Positions 8,389 to 17,684 of a stretch of 37,701 bases of DNA are shown here, piece after piece. A program made the position numbers and the translations under genes. The DNA lies in contig NZ_LAZU01000004.1 of assembly GCF_000987955.1 (NCBI RefSeq), forward strand, positions 1 through 37,701. The letters are read 5' to 3'. Below the pieces are notes generated by a model. It ran no database searches. It saw only the letters and a program-made list of their open reading frames with translations, and was not told the origin of the DNA. How positions within the stretch are numbered: position 1 is the stretch's first letter; every line of letters starts with the position of its first letter. This DNA is from Paenibacillus sp. DMB20 (lineage in GTDB: Bacteria; Bacillota; Bacilli; Paenibacillales; Paenibacillaceae).

Positions 8389-9708
8389 TTGAGTGACCCT
8401 TTACCGAGTTTATTAGGATTATCCTTGGTATTGATTTTCGTTTTATTGAACGGATTTTTTGTAACGGCCGAGCTCGCCTTTGTTAGGGTAAAAGGCAGCC
8501 GGATCGACGCGCTTGCGGACGAAGGAAACAAGAGGGCAAGACAGGCGCAGCGGATTTTACGCAATTTGGACGCCTACCTGTCGGCTTGCCAACTGGGTAT
8601 CACACTGTCGTCTCTTGCATTGGGCTGGCTGGGTGAGCGCGCGATAGCCGGGTGGATTGCGCCATGGTTCCGGTTTACGGGGATGGGGGAAACAGCGCTA
8701 CACGCGGTATCCACTGTTCTTGCATTTGCTTTTATCGCTATTATGCATATGGTTCTCGGGGAACTGGCGCCCAAAACGGTGGCTGTCCGCAAAGCCGAGA
8801 ATATGACCTTACTCACCGCTGTTCCGGTATACTTGTTTCACAAAATATTGTTACCTGTCATCTGGCTGGTCAATGGCCTTTCAAACCTCCTGCTGCGTTT
8901 ATTCCGGATGACTCCGGTCGTCGAGAAGGGTGCTGTGCACACCGAGGAGGAAATTCTCGACCTGATGAAAGAGAGCAGCGAGGTCGGCCTGATCAATGAT
9001 ACCGAGCTAACCTTGGTTGACAATATTTTTGAATTTGCGGATACCACAGCCAGAGAGATCATGATTCCGCGAACGGAAATGATCTGTTTATACACCAATC
9101 TATCCATGGAGGAAAACCTCGAAATTGCCCATGAAGGGATGAGGACCCGCTATCCGGTCTGCGAAGAAGATAAAGACCATATTATCGGCTTCATTCATAT
9201 AAAGGACCTGATGCGAGGACACGTACGCGACCATTTGTCCTTAATTCGCCCGATCATCGCCGTTCCGGAATCCATGAAGATCAGTGATTTGCTCAAAAGA
9301 ATGCAGCGAAGCAAAACGCAAATCGCCATTCTGATTGACGAGTACGGCGGTACCTCCGGTCTCGTTACCCTGGAAGACATCATGGAAGAGATTGTAGGTG
9401 AAATCCAGGATGAGTTCGATGAGGAGAGACAAGGGATTGAGGTGGTATCCGAAGAGGAATATTCCATCGATGGATTGATGTTGATTGATGAAATTAACGA
9501 CCATTTTGGTCTGAATGTGGATACAGAGGATTATGATACGATTGGCGGATGGCTGTCCTCTAAGCTGGAAGCGATCCTGCCGCATCAAGGGCAGTTTTAC
9601 TCCTTCGAAGGTTATTTGTTTATCGTCGAGGAGACGGAAAATAAGAGAATATCCCGCATTCGCCTGCTTAGACAGGAAGTTATGGAAGCGGAGGCCGGCG
9701 TTTCATAA
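8389..9708 (+). CDS. CNNM/CorC (hemolysin-family) membrane protein
   Basis: 439-residue protein with the standard three-part layout: an N-terminal DUF21 membrane domain (about 1-200), a CBS domain pair (about 210-335, including MIPRTEM and DEYGGTSGLVTLEDI) and a C-terminal CorC_HlyC domain (about 350-430). Bacterial relatives such as B. subtilis MpfA are linked to magnesium efflux, with the CBS pair sensing nucleotide-Mg. The older name 'hemolysin' is misleading. The start is TTG 8389 with TAGGAG five to six bases upstream. It is monocistronic between the leader and the terminator at 9718. Confidence 0.9.
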   Translation: MSDPLPSLLGLSLVLIFVLLNGFFVTAELAFVRVKGSRIDALADEGNKRARQAQRILRNLDAYLSACQLGITLSSLALGWLGERAIAGWIAPWFRFTGMGETALHAVSTVLAFAFIAIMHMVLGELAPKTVAVRKAENMTLLTAVPVYLFHKILLPVIWLVNGLSNLLLRLFRMTPVVEKGAVHTEEEILDLMKESSEVGLINDTELTLVDNIFEFADTTAREIMIPRTEMICLYTNLSMEENLEIAHEGMRTRYPVCEEDKDHIIGFIHIKDLMRGHVRDHLSLIRPIIAVPESMKISDLLKRMQRSKTQIAILIDEYGGTSGLVTLEDIMEEIVGEIQDEFDEERQGIEVVSEEEYSIDGLMLIDEINDHFGLNVDTEDYDTIGGWLSSKLEAILPHQGQFYSFEGYLFIVEETENKRISRIRLLRQEVMEAEAGVS

Positions 9709-9717
9709 GCCGGAAGC

Positions 9718-9749
9718 AAAAAAACAGCGGCTATGGCCGCTGTTTTTTT
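9718..9749. terminator. Bidirectional intrinsic terminator
   Basis: ACAGCGGC-TATG-GCCGCTGT stem with an A run before and a seven-base T run after, ten bases past the CNNM stop. Confidence 0.9.
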
Positions 9750-9858
9750 GCTGTTTCACTAATCAATGTCAAATAAATGAAGAAAATGTCATCTCTACTC
9801 TCGTTTTATATGTTAATATATGGATGTTTCAAAAAATCATGAGAGAAAAGGTGATGTT

Positions 9859-10350
9859 ATGTCAAACGTTAAAAAGCGAGCTCGTGTCTTAACTGTTTTT
9901 GCAGCAAGCATGATGTTAAGCTTGGCCATTGCCGGCGGAGCTTCCGCTGATACGGCAGCAGATCAAGCACCTGGGGCACTCACCTCGCCACCGCCCGTGG
10001 AAATGAACCTCATGTCAGTGGATCCATCTTATAAATATCTTTCCAATGCCAATGTTTCCATTCAAAAAATAGGCGGTACCACGCTTCAACTAACAGGAGC
10101 TACATATGCATACCAAAACGTGGATTCCCTTGGAGCCAACTACATTCTTCAGCGTTGGACAGGCTCCGTTTGGGTTGATGTCGACAGCAGCGTCGGTCAG
10201 TCTTTCAACAACAACAGCTATTTTGGATCCAAGACATGGAGCACCATTTCAGGTTATTATTACCGCGGCAAAACGATTCATTGGGCTCAAGAAGGATCTA
10301 CTAGAGAAGAAACCACTCTCTATACTCAGAGTATTCTAATGGGCAATTAA
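9859..10350 (+). CDS. Small exported protein of unknown function
   Basis: 163 residues. A clear Sec signal peptide (KKRAR, a hydrophobic stretch, then GGASA around residue 33) precedes a mature domain rich in Tyr, Ser, Thr and Asn with alternating beta-type patterns (TTLQLTGATYAYQNVD, YYYRGKTIHWAQEG). It resembles small secreted beta-sandwich proteins of the DUF6147 kind from Bacillus, but I cannot confirm the family. There are no catalytic motifs and no cysteines. ATG 9859 follows AAAGGTGAT; the frame is open upstream without a ribosome site. It stands alone between two terminators. Confidence 0.8.
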   Translation: MSNVKKRARVLTVFAASMMLSLAIAGGASADTAADQAPGALTSPPPVEMNLMSVDPSYKYLSNANVSIQKIGGTTLQLTGATYAYQNVDSLGANYILQRWTGSVWVDVDSSVGQSFNNNSYFGSKTWSTISGYYYRGKTIHWAQEGSTREETTLYTQSILMGN

Positions 10351-10371
10351 TAAACATTATATCTTACCATG

Positions 10372-10405
10372 AAAAAGGGCGTCCTCTAGAGGGACGCCCT
10401 TTTTA
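10372..10405. terminator. Bidirectional terminator between the secreted-protein and anti-sigma genes
   Basis: AAAAAGGGCGTCC and GGACGCCCTTTTT form a 13-bp perfect stem around a seven-base loop. It serves both converging transcripts. Confidence 0.92.
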
Positions 10406-10415
10406 AACATCTGGT

Positions 10416-11228
10416 TTAAGGCAAACTGTTAGCCATCTTAACCAGTTCTTCCTTGCTCAGCTCTCCTGCAATCTCAATCCATACGTTATTGTAGAGAAAC
10501 TGAAGGGTGCTCAGGCGGCCTTTGGCAAGGATTGCCTCCGTACCGGAATCCAGTATCACTTTTTCCGTATCCAGCCCGGGGGACGACACAGAGACTGGAC
10601 CGTCCGACATCCCGATCATCGAAATGGTCAGCATAATTCCTTCTTCCGAGATATACTTTACGGCCAAATTGTTAATGGCGGATTCTCCGTCTGCGGGTGC
10701 AGCAGCAAGAACATCATCATACCGATAACCTTCCGGGATATATTTGATTTCCGGATAGGAGAATGATAAGCGTTTGGTCACCTGCTCCAGCGACTTGCTG
10801 CCTTTCTCCGAATCGCTGCTGTCCAGAAGCGATTCTCCGATTTGCCCGGCTTCAGGTCCCGAACCCTCCGGAGGTGGAGCCGTTTTCGCAACCGTATCGG
10901 ATGTCGGTTCGTCTTTACCGGATATAATCGTTACAATTCCGTCCCCCCATTCTTTCAACTGCTGATAGATAGGGGAGACGGCTTGCGTAATGGTCGGGGG
11001 AGAGAAGAAAATCGCCCCTGCCATCATGGAAGCTGCAACGACGCCGGCAAGCTGATATTTGCGTTTGCGTTTGCGACGTCTGTTCATTGTCTCAAGCTGC
11101 TGTTTAACCTTCATCCAGGATTCTCTCTTGGTATCATGAGCAGGGAGAGAGGAATCGGAAGAAGCCGCACGATCAAATGCCTCGTCGAAAGTTTTGTCAA
11201 ACCAATCGTCAAATTTTTCGTTGCTCAT
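10416..11228 (-). CDS. Anti-sigma factor with a DUF4367-like outer domain
   Basis: About 270 residues. A short acidic N-terminal cytoplasmic part (DDWFDKTFDEAFDRA, then RESWMKVKQQLE) probably binds the sigma factor. It is followed by a basic stop (RRRKRKRKYQ), one membrane helix (about 60-80), a Ser/Gly/Glu linker, and an outer domain with IPEGYRYDD and the final IEIAGELSKEELVKMANSL typical of DUF4367. The start is ATG 11228, overlapping the end of the sigma gene by 20 bases; GTG 11237 is an alternative. The pairing with the sigma gene and the single membrane span define the role; the signal sensed is unknown. Confidence 0.88.
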   Translation of the reverse strand: MSNEKFDDWFDKTFDEAFDRAASSDSSLPAHDTKRESWMKVKQQLETMNRRRKRKRKYQLAGVVAASMMAGAIFFSPPTITQAVSPIYQQLKEWGDGIVTIISGKDEPTSDTVAKTAPPPEGSGPEAGQIGESLLDSSDSEKGSKSLEQVTKRLSFSYPEIKYIPEGYRYDDVLAAAPADGESAINNLAVKYISEEGIMLTISMIGMSDGPVSVSSPGLDTEKVILDSGTEAILAKGRLSTLQFLYNNVWIEIAGELSKEELVKMANSLP

Positions 11229-11799
11229 CCATAACACCCCACTCCCTATAAAGCATTTTTTTAACAGATTCCCTTGCCCTGAAAAGGCGTTGCTTCACGA
11301 TTTCTTCCCGGGTATCCAACAACTCGGCAATTTCTCGGTAAGACAATCCGTGCTTCCATCGGTATTCAATAAGCACTCGGTATTCCGGCTTTAGCTGCTC
11401 CAAGTAATGGATAATGGATTCCTCCATCATTTTGGATTCTACCTGATGTTCCACATTTGTGGAAGAAGCAACCAATTCCTCTTCACATATAAAAACACGG
11501 TCAACATCGATTTGGTTACGGTATTTTTTATTTTTTCTTAAATAATTCATCGTCGTATTTTTCGTAACCACTCTTAACCAGGCCTTCAGCTTGCTTTCAT
11601 TATCAAAAACGGGTTTGTTGGTGATCACTTTGATGAATGCTTCTTGAATGATATCCTCTACAGCAGCATGTTCACGGACCACATACATGATTTGTCCATA
11701 AACCAAGTCATAAAATTCATAATAAACCTCTTCCTGCAGAGGCTCGGAAATTTCGTTATATTCTGCTGCGAGGAGCAGTTGCAGTCGGTTAGAAGACAC
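11209..11799 (-). CDS. ECF-family RNA polymerase sigma factor
   Basis: 196-residue group 4 sigma factor. Region 2 spans about 20-90 (YDLVYGQIMYVV..., then VEDIIQEAFIKVI, the -10-contacting part, and KAWLRVVTKNTTMNYLRK). Region 4 is at the C-terminus (YRVLIEYRWKHGLSYREIAE, a helix-turn-helix for the -35). The start is GTG 11799 because AGAGGAGAT is centred about ten bases upstream; the frame is open to 11844 without such a site. It directs transcription of an unknown regulon and is likely held inactive by the overlapping downstream anti-sigma factor. These pairs are usually autoregulated, but I could not identify the promoter motif. Confidence 0.93.
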   Translation of the reverse strand: MSSNRLQLLLAAEYNEISEPLQEEVYYEFYDLVYGQIMYVVREHAAVEDIIQEAFIKVITNKPVFDNESKLKAWLRVVTKNTTMNYLRKNKKYRNQIDVDRVFICEEELVASSTNVEHQVESKMMEESIIHYLEQLKPEYRVLIEYRWKHGLSYREIAELLDTREEIVKQRLFRARESVKKMLYREWGVMDEQRKI

Positions 11800-12063
11800 A
11801 CGATTATCTCCTCTCTGGTGTATCCTTTGCGATCCTTCCATCATTTTAACTCATATTCGAAAATAACGTCCAATAATATCAAAACATTTCCATTCGCCAT
11901 ATTTTAAAGAAGAATTTTACTTTACCAAAGCCGACATGGTTACAGAGAGCTAACGCGGGACTTTGGATGGAGGTTTTTTTGTCAGAGTGGTCATGGGGAC
12001 AGGGTTGCTTTTTTATGGAGGTTCACTTTAAATAAGTTTTATAGAGGGAGATTACGACGAAAG

Positions 12064-14384
12064 ATGGTGAACTGCCGTATGCCTCAGGTTGTTGACCGGT
12101 ACAATGATTGGATTGTTCTTCTCTCCGTATTTATCGCTGTCACATCTGCCTATACGGCATTCGATTTAATGGATTGGGTGCTTTTCAAGAATAGAAAGTC
12201 CTTGTGGTGGACGTTTCTGATCTCGTTTGCTCTCGGAATCGGGATATGGTCCATGCATTTTATCGGCATGCTGGCCATGAAAACGGTCATTTCAGTGACT
12301 TATGAGCCTTCTATGCTTTTGATTTCGCTTTTTTTGCCCATATTGGCCTCATTTTTTGCCATGCTGCTTGTTTTCATTGACCGTTCCATTTCGCGAATCC
12401 AGTTTATTCTCAGCGGGTTCCTTATTACGATGGCTATCGTATCGATGCATTTCGCAGGAATGCTATCGATGAATGTACCGCTGTTATACCGGCAATCCGC
12501 TTACCCCATGGTTTTGTCGGTAATCATCGTTCTGCTTGCTTCATATTCGGGTTTATACCTTGGCATATATCGATCGGAACGCCGCACATTCAGCCATCTG
12601 ACCCTTCCGAAGATCATGGGAGCCTTGATACTCGGCTTGGCGGTATCCGGCATGCATTACACCGCGTTGGCGGGAACCACCTTCAATGCGTTGGATCGGA
12701 ATCATTCACTGTCCGGAACCGGGGTGAACAGTACTTTGCTGGCGATTATGGTCAGCGCGGCCACGCTCCTCATCATTTCGTTCATCCTGACCGGTTTATA
12801 CCTTGATCGAAGGGAAGTGCTGTACAGCGCCAGATTTAACGAGAAGCGTTACATGACTTTGTTCGAGTTAAACCCGGACCTGGTTATTTGCGTGGATCCC
12901 AAAAAGCAGCGGATCTTGAGCGTGAATCCGGCCGTTCTCGCCAATACCGGCTATACCGCAGAAGAGGTGATGGCCCTGCCGCTGGAGAGCCTGTTCTGGA
13001 GCAGGCGCGATCATCTCATTATGCTGTCAGCCGTGCAGAGAGCCTCTGAGGGAAATCCCCGTCAGGTTGAAATCCGGATGAAGAATAAACTTGGGGAAAT
13101 GGTGATCCAAAGCGCAACGGTCTTTCCGCTCGATACCCAGCGCCAGCAGCTGCTCTACATTATCACAAAAGACGTGACCGAACAGCGCCTGTCCGAGAAG
13201 GAGCTCCTTGCAGCCAAAGAAGCGGCTGAGAGCGCTGCCAGAATGAAAAGCGAATTTTTGGCTACGATGAGCCATGAACTCAGGACTCCTTTAAACGGGA
13301 TCATCGGCATTAATCAGCTTCTGGCCGACGGGGAAGAGGATGAAGGGCGCAGGGAGCTGCTGGAGCTTCAATCCAAGAGCAGCCATGCTCTTTTGAATGT
13401 CATTAACGATATTTTGGATTTGTCCAAAATGGAAGCAGGCAAAGTCAAGCTGGTTCGCGAAAAATTCAGCATTCGTTCCCTTATCGAAGAATGTTACGAC
13501 CTGTTCGAGGTCATCTCGCGGGACAAGGCCATTGCCATGAGATTTTATCTGAACCCGGACGTGCCGGACACGGTGATCGGCGATCAAATGCGTCTTCGTC
13601 AAATTTTGGTCAACTTAATCGGCAACGCTTTGAAATTTACCGATGAAGGCTTCATTTCGTTAACAGTAAAAAAGATCGGAAGGGATAACGGCAGGTATAC
13701 CCTTGAATTCAACGTGACGGATACCGGGATTGGTATCGAGCCGGATAAGGTGGAACTGCTGTTCAAACCTTTCTCGCAGCTGGATGGCGCTCAGCACCGG
13801 AAATATGAGGGGACCGGGTTGGGTCTCGCGATTTGCCGCAAACTCGTTGAGATGATGAATGGCGAAATTTGGGTCGTACCCGAGGTAGCAAGGGGGCCCA
13901 GTTTGCCTTTAGGATTCAGCTAGATAAAAGTGAAGACGAACTCACAGGCGGACGAGATACAGACCATGAGTGTGCCTTCGATTCGGATGCGGACAAGCTC
14001 CGGGTGCTTCTGGCCGAGAATGGCGAGGTGGACCGCAGAGTCACCGCCCATATGCTCGACAAGCTGGGATGCTCCGTAAAAATGGTGACGGCAGCCGGCC
14101 AACTGACGGAAGCTCTTCATCATAGAGGTGCGTATGATTTGATTCTTTTAAATTTAGATATGCCTGATTTGAATCGGCTCAGCTGGGACGATACTCCCCC
14201 TGAGATCGGTTTGAGACCTTATGTCGCAGCCATGACTACCCAATCGGCGAAAGAGCACGCCGCCCTGCCGATATCGGGCGAGTTCATTGATGTGTATGTG
14301 GAAAAACCGATAGATATGAGGCAGCTGCAGGATATTGTTGTATCCGTTAGAAGGCTGCGTCATCTCCCGTTAAAAAGCGGGTAA
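12064..14384 (+). pseudogene. MHYT-PAS hybrid sensor histidine kinase, frameshifted
   Basis: About 773 residues when joined. The seven-helix MHYT sensor (residues 1-250) has SMHF at 63-66 and 127-130 and GMHYT at 196-200; the family is proposed to bind a metal or diatomic gas. Then come a PAS domain (about 260-375), HisKA with phospho-acceptor His404 (SHELRTP), HATPase_c (NALKF, DTGIGI, GTGLGL) and a receiver. The frame breaks at AAGGGGGCCCAG (13890-13901). One more G restores RGAQFAFRIQL. In the receiver the phospho-acceptor Asp is Asn (LILLNLDMP) and the ED acidic pair is EN, so it cannot be phosphorylated in the normal way. No response regulator gene is adjacent. Confidence 0.85.
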
Positions 14385-14415
14385 AAAACGAAAGTTTGAT
14401 CATAACAAATTTTAT

Positions 14416-14448
14416 AAAAAAGGGACTGCCGTCAGGCCAGTCCCTTTT
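14416..14448. terminator. Bidirectional terminator between the hybrid kinase and the aminopeptidase
   Basis: AAAAGGGACTG and CAGTCCCTTTT perfect arms around a nine-base loop, between convergent genes. Confidence 0.9.
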
Positions 14449-14491
14449 GCATGATGATTCGACCAATGGTCAATAGGAGCGTGAACTTTTC

Positions 14492-15724
14492 CTAAAATGC
14501 CCAGTTGCCGCTCCGGAATACAGGCTCTTCCGTGCCGTCCTCCGTAATGCCGTTAATGTCCATATCGGCCGAACCGATCATGAAATCGACATGGGTTACG
14601 CTGGTGTTCAAGCCATGTTCGGCAAGTTCCTCCTGGGACATTCCCTTGCCGCCTTCAAGACAGAAGGCATAGGCGCTTCCGATGGCCAAGTGGTTGGAGG
14701 CATTTTCGTCGAAAAGGGTGTTGAAATACAAGATGTTTGATTCCGAGATCGGAGATTGGTGAGGAACAAGCGCCACCTCGCCGAGATAACGTGCACCCTC
14801 ATCCATATTCAGCAGACGCTCCAGCGTTTCATAACCTTGCTCTGCAGTAAAGCTTACAACACGCCCGTTTTCAAATGTAAGGGAGAAGTTGTCCACGATG
14901 TTGCCCGCATAGCTGAGCGGTTTCGTGCTCCGGACGGTTCCGTTAACGCCGGTTTTCAGCGGGGCGGTAAACACTTCTTCCGTCGGCATGTTGGCAACAA
15001 AAGAATGTCCACGTTCGTTAATGCTGTCACCTTGGGCCCAGATGTGGCCTTTTGGCAGCTCTATAGTAAGATCCGTGCCGGGGGCTATGTAATGCAAGGC
15101 TTTATACTGTTTCGCGTTGAGAACCGTCGATTTTTGCTCCAGTACCTCCAGATGGCGGTTCCATGCATCCACCGGGTTGTCCTGATCCACTCGGACGGTA
15201 TGGAAGATGGCTTCCCAAAGTTTATCCATTTGTTCCGTTTCCGGAACGTCGGGGAATACTTTCGCAGCCCATGCCGGTGAAGGCACAGCAATGAGGCACC
15301 AGCTGAACTTATCGGCCTGCTGGTAGGCGCGGTACTGCTTCATGGCCTCTCCGCGCGTCTTGTAGTAGTTCGCGATGCGCTCCGGATCGATTCCGTTCAG
15401 GAGGTCCGGGTTTTCCGCAAGCACATGCAGAACAGCGGCACCATTCTCCACAAGCTCGACTATTTCGCCGACAAACCATTTCGGTTTTTCCGTAAACACA
15501 TCGTCAGAGGCCTTCTCGTACTGCAGGCGGGTTAATGCCTCGTCATTCCAGATGACCTTGACTAAACGGGCACCCGCATCGTATGCCTTTGCAGCGATCA
15601 AGCGAATAAAACTCGCGGCTTCCACCGGAGCATGAACGACTAGCGTCTGCCCCTTTTGTACATTGACTCCAACCCTTACAGCCAATTCCGCATACTTGTC
15701 CAGAGAAGTTTCAAATTTGGACAT
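14492..15724 (-). CDS. M29 family aminopeptidase
   Basis: 410-residue cytosolic metallo-aminopeptidase of the AmpS/PepS/aminopeptidase T family, full length. Conserved metal-site segments are visible: NMPTEEVFTAP, GARYLGEVALVP, DENASNHLAIGSAY and THVDFMIGS, which together supply the Glu, His and Asp ligands for two divalent metals. It removes N-terminal residues from peptides. The start ATG at 15724 follows GGAGGGG by about seven bases. It is a single-gene unit ending at the shared terminator at 14416. Confidence 0.94.
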   Translation of the reverse strand: MSKFETSLDKYAELAVRVGVNVQKGQTLVVHAPVEAASFIRLIAAKAYDAGARLVKVIWNDEALTRLQYEKASDDVFTEKPKWFVGEIVELVENGAAVLHVLAENPDLLNGIDPERIANYYKTRGEAMKQYRAYQQADKFSWCLIAVPSPAWAAKVFPDVPETEQMDKLWEAIFHTVRVDQDNPVDAWNRHLEVLEQKSTVLNAKQYKALHYIAPGTDLTIELPKGHIWAQGDSINERGHSFVANMPTEEVFTAPLKTGVNGTVRSTKPLSYAGNIVDNFSLTFENGRVVSFTAEQGYETLERLLNMDEGARYLGEVALVPHQSPISESNILYFNTLFDENASNHLAIGSAYAFCLEGGKGMSQEELAEHGLNTSVTHVDFMIGSADMDINGITEDGTEEPVFRSGNWAF

Positions 15725-15873
15725 TTCGGTACCCCTCCATTACATAGTTTTAGTAAAGCAATAACCACATTATACTAAATTGGAACACATATGAAAAACT
15801 CTAATGTATCCCTTTGAAAAGTGATATACTGTCTTGTGTAAACACCGTCAGTCAAATCGAAGGAGAGTGCAGC

Positions 15874-16146
15874 ATGTCTCAGTTAAAAGTGACGCGTGCC
15901 GGAATGCACCGTAATGAAGAGGGGCATTTTGTAGGGTATGCCGTGTTTTCTGCGGAAGGACATGTTTCCGCTTATGAAATTACATTCTTAAGCAAAGACG
16001 GCCGCGATTGGGATTACAGCCTGAATTTTGCCGGCGAACCGGGACCCGAGGAACAATTTCTGAAGATCGATTCACTTATCGAGGAGGACGACGAGCTGTT
16101 TGACGATCTTCTGGATGCGGCGATTGATGCCGGCGGCATGGGGTAA
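15874..16146 (+). CDS. Small acidic protein of unknown function
   Basis: 90-residue soluble protein, strongly acidic at the C-terminus (LIEEDDELFDDLLDAAIDAGGMG). It starts MSQLKVTRAGMHRNEEGHFVG and contains a beta-rich middle (AEGHVSAYEITFLSKDGRDW). No known domain is recognised. ATG 15874 has AAGGAG eight bases upstream; the frame is open from 15814 but without a ribosome site. The strong SD, normal codon use and separate terminator support a real gene. Confidence 0.75.
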   Translation: MSQLKVTRAGMHRNEEGHFVGYAVFSAEGHVSAYEITFLSKDGRDWDYSLNFAGEPGPEEQFLKIDSLIEEDDELFDDLLDAAIDAGGMG

Positions 16147-16180
16147 TTTTTGCCGTGTGTCAACCGACAGGAAGAAACAC

Positions 16181-16226
16181 AAATAAACCGTCCAATTCCA
16201 CAACCATGGATATGGACGGTTTATTA
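16181..16226. terminator. Bidirectional terminator between the acidic-protein gene and ktrB
   Basis: AATAAACCGTCCA and TGGACGGTTTATT form a 13-bp stem between the two convergent genes. Confidence 0.85.
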
Positions 16227-16256
16227 CGTGTGCAGGCGAATCGATCGTCTTGACCG

Positions 16257-17609
16257 CTAACCGATGATGATTCGGCCTTCCGGATGGCGGTATAAATCCT
16301 TGTAGCGCTTACGGTTTAAAGCATATGCCAAGGTGAGGGGACCCAAACGGCCCAGGAACATCAACAGGGCAACCGTCACTTTCCCGACCCCGGACAGCTC
16401 CGTCGTCAGGCCCATGGATAAGCCGACCGTACCGAAAGCGGATACCGCTTCAAACAGAATGGCCAAGAAATCACTGGGTTCGGTAACGGACAGGAACATG
16501 GAGAATCCGACAAGAAGCAGCAGGGACAGGATCGTTAAGGTGACCGCACGGTAAACAATGGCCTGGGAGATCCGGCTGCGGTAAAGCACGACATCCTGTT
16601 TTCCCTTCACCATGGTGATCACGGCGCCGATCAGCACGGCAAAGGTGGTGACCTTTATTCCGCCACCGGTTGAGCCGGGGGCGGCTCCGATGAACATCAG
16701 CATGATCAGAAGAAACTGTGAGGATTGCTGCAAACCGCCGATGTCAATCGTGCTTACGCCTCCCGACCGCGACGTGATGGACTGGAAGAACGAAGCCATT
16801 ATTTTTTCAGGAAAAGAGAGAGGCCCCATCGTTTTCGGATTGTTAAACTCCAGGACAAACAACATGACGGCACCGACGACAATGAGCACGGATGTTACGG
16901 TCAGCACAACCTTGGAGTGGAGAGAAAGTTTACGGCACCTTGGATACTCCATGACATCAAACATGACGATAAATCCGATGCCTCCTAAAAAGATCAAGGC
17001 CATATTGACGATATTCAAATAGGGATCGGTTCCATAGACAACAAAGCCTGCAAACGGCCCGTGCATGGTTCCGAGCAGATCAAAGCCCGCATTGTTAAAG
17101 ATGGAAATGCTTTGGAACACGCCCCAGTGCAATGCCGTGGATAAAGGCACTTCCTGCCAAAATCGAAGAGTGAGCAGCAGGGCTCCCACGCCTTCGATAA
17201 TGAATGCGTAAATAAGCACCCTGCGGATCAGGTCTACAATTCCCTGAATTTGATACTGGCCCATGGCCTCCTGCAGAATGATTCTCTCCCGAAGCGAAAT
17301 TCTACGGTTAAGCATCAACGCAATCCATGTAGCAGAGGTCATGAAACCGAGCCCTCCAAGCTGAATGAGGATGAGCATAACGATCTGGCCGAAGCCGGAC
17401 CAGTGCGTCCCGGTGTCGACTACGGCAAGCCCGGTTACGCTGATCGCGGATACGGCCGTAAAAAATGCGTCGGTCAGCGGTGTCGGCGTGCCGTCTGCGG
17501 AAGATAAGGGCAGCTTCAGCAGCAAGGTGCCACAAAGCGTAATGGTTAGGAAACCGAGAGCCAAGAATTTCGGCGGGCTCATTTGGTTCCGCAAATCTTT
17601 CCTTTTCAT
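16257..17609 (-). CDS. ktrB: KtrB-type potassium uptake membrane subunit
   Basis: About 450 residues; Trk/Ktr/HKT superfamily. Four membrane-pore-membrane units are visible, each with its filter glycine: SVTGLAVVD, NNAGFD, SRSGGVST and GTVGLSMG. Start SPPKFLALGF and end RKRYKDLYRHPEGRIIIG are typical of KtrB/KtrD. It takes up K+ with Na+ dependence and normally needs a cytosolic KtrA/KtrC ring; none is encoded nearby, as for KtrC/KtrD of Bacillus. The start is uncertain: ATG 17609 has AAGGAG at a long 15-base distance, while TTG 17642 adds 11 residues but lacks a good site. It is divergent from the DMT transporter gene with very little DNA between them. Confidence 0.92.
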   Translation of the reverse strand: MKRKDLRNQMSPPKFLALGFLTITLCGTLLLKLPLSSADGTPTPLTDAFFTAVSAISVTGLAVVDTGTHWSGFGQIVMLILIQLGGLGFMTSATWIALMLNRRISLRERIILQEAMGQYQIQGIVDLIRRVLIYAFIIEGVGALLLTLRFWQEVPLSTALHWGVFQSISIFNNAGFDLLGTMHGPFAGFVVYGTDPYLNIVNMALIFLGGIGFIVMFDVMEYPRCRKLSLHSKVVLTVTSVLIVVGAVMLFVLEFNNPKTMGPLSFPEKIMASFFQSITSRSGGVSTIDIGGLQQSSQFLLIMLMFIGAAPGSTGGGIKVTTFAVLIGAVITMVKGKQDVVLYRSRISQAIVYRAVTLTILSLLLLVGFSMFLSVTEPSDFLAILFEAVSAFGTVGLSMGLTTELSGVGKVTVALLMFLGRLGPLTLAYALNRKRYKDLYRHPEGRIIIG

Positions 17610-17684
17610 AACGTCAGATAAGTTCTCCTTAATTTTAATCAATCATTCTCTAATATAACATGAAAGGTGAATCAATTAACCCGC

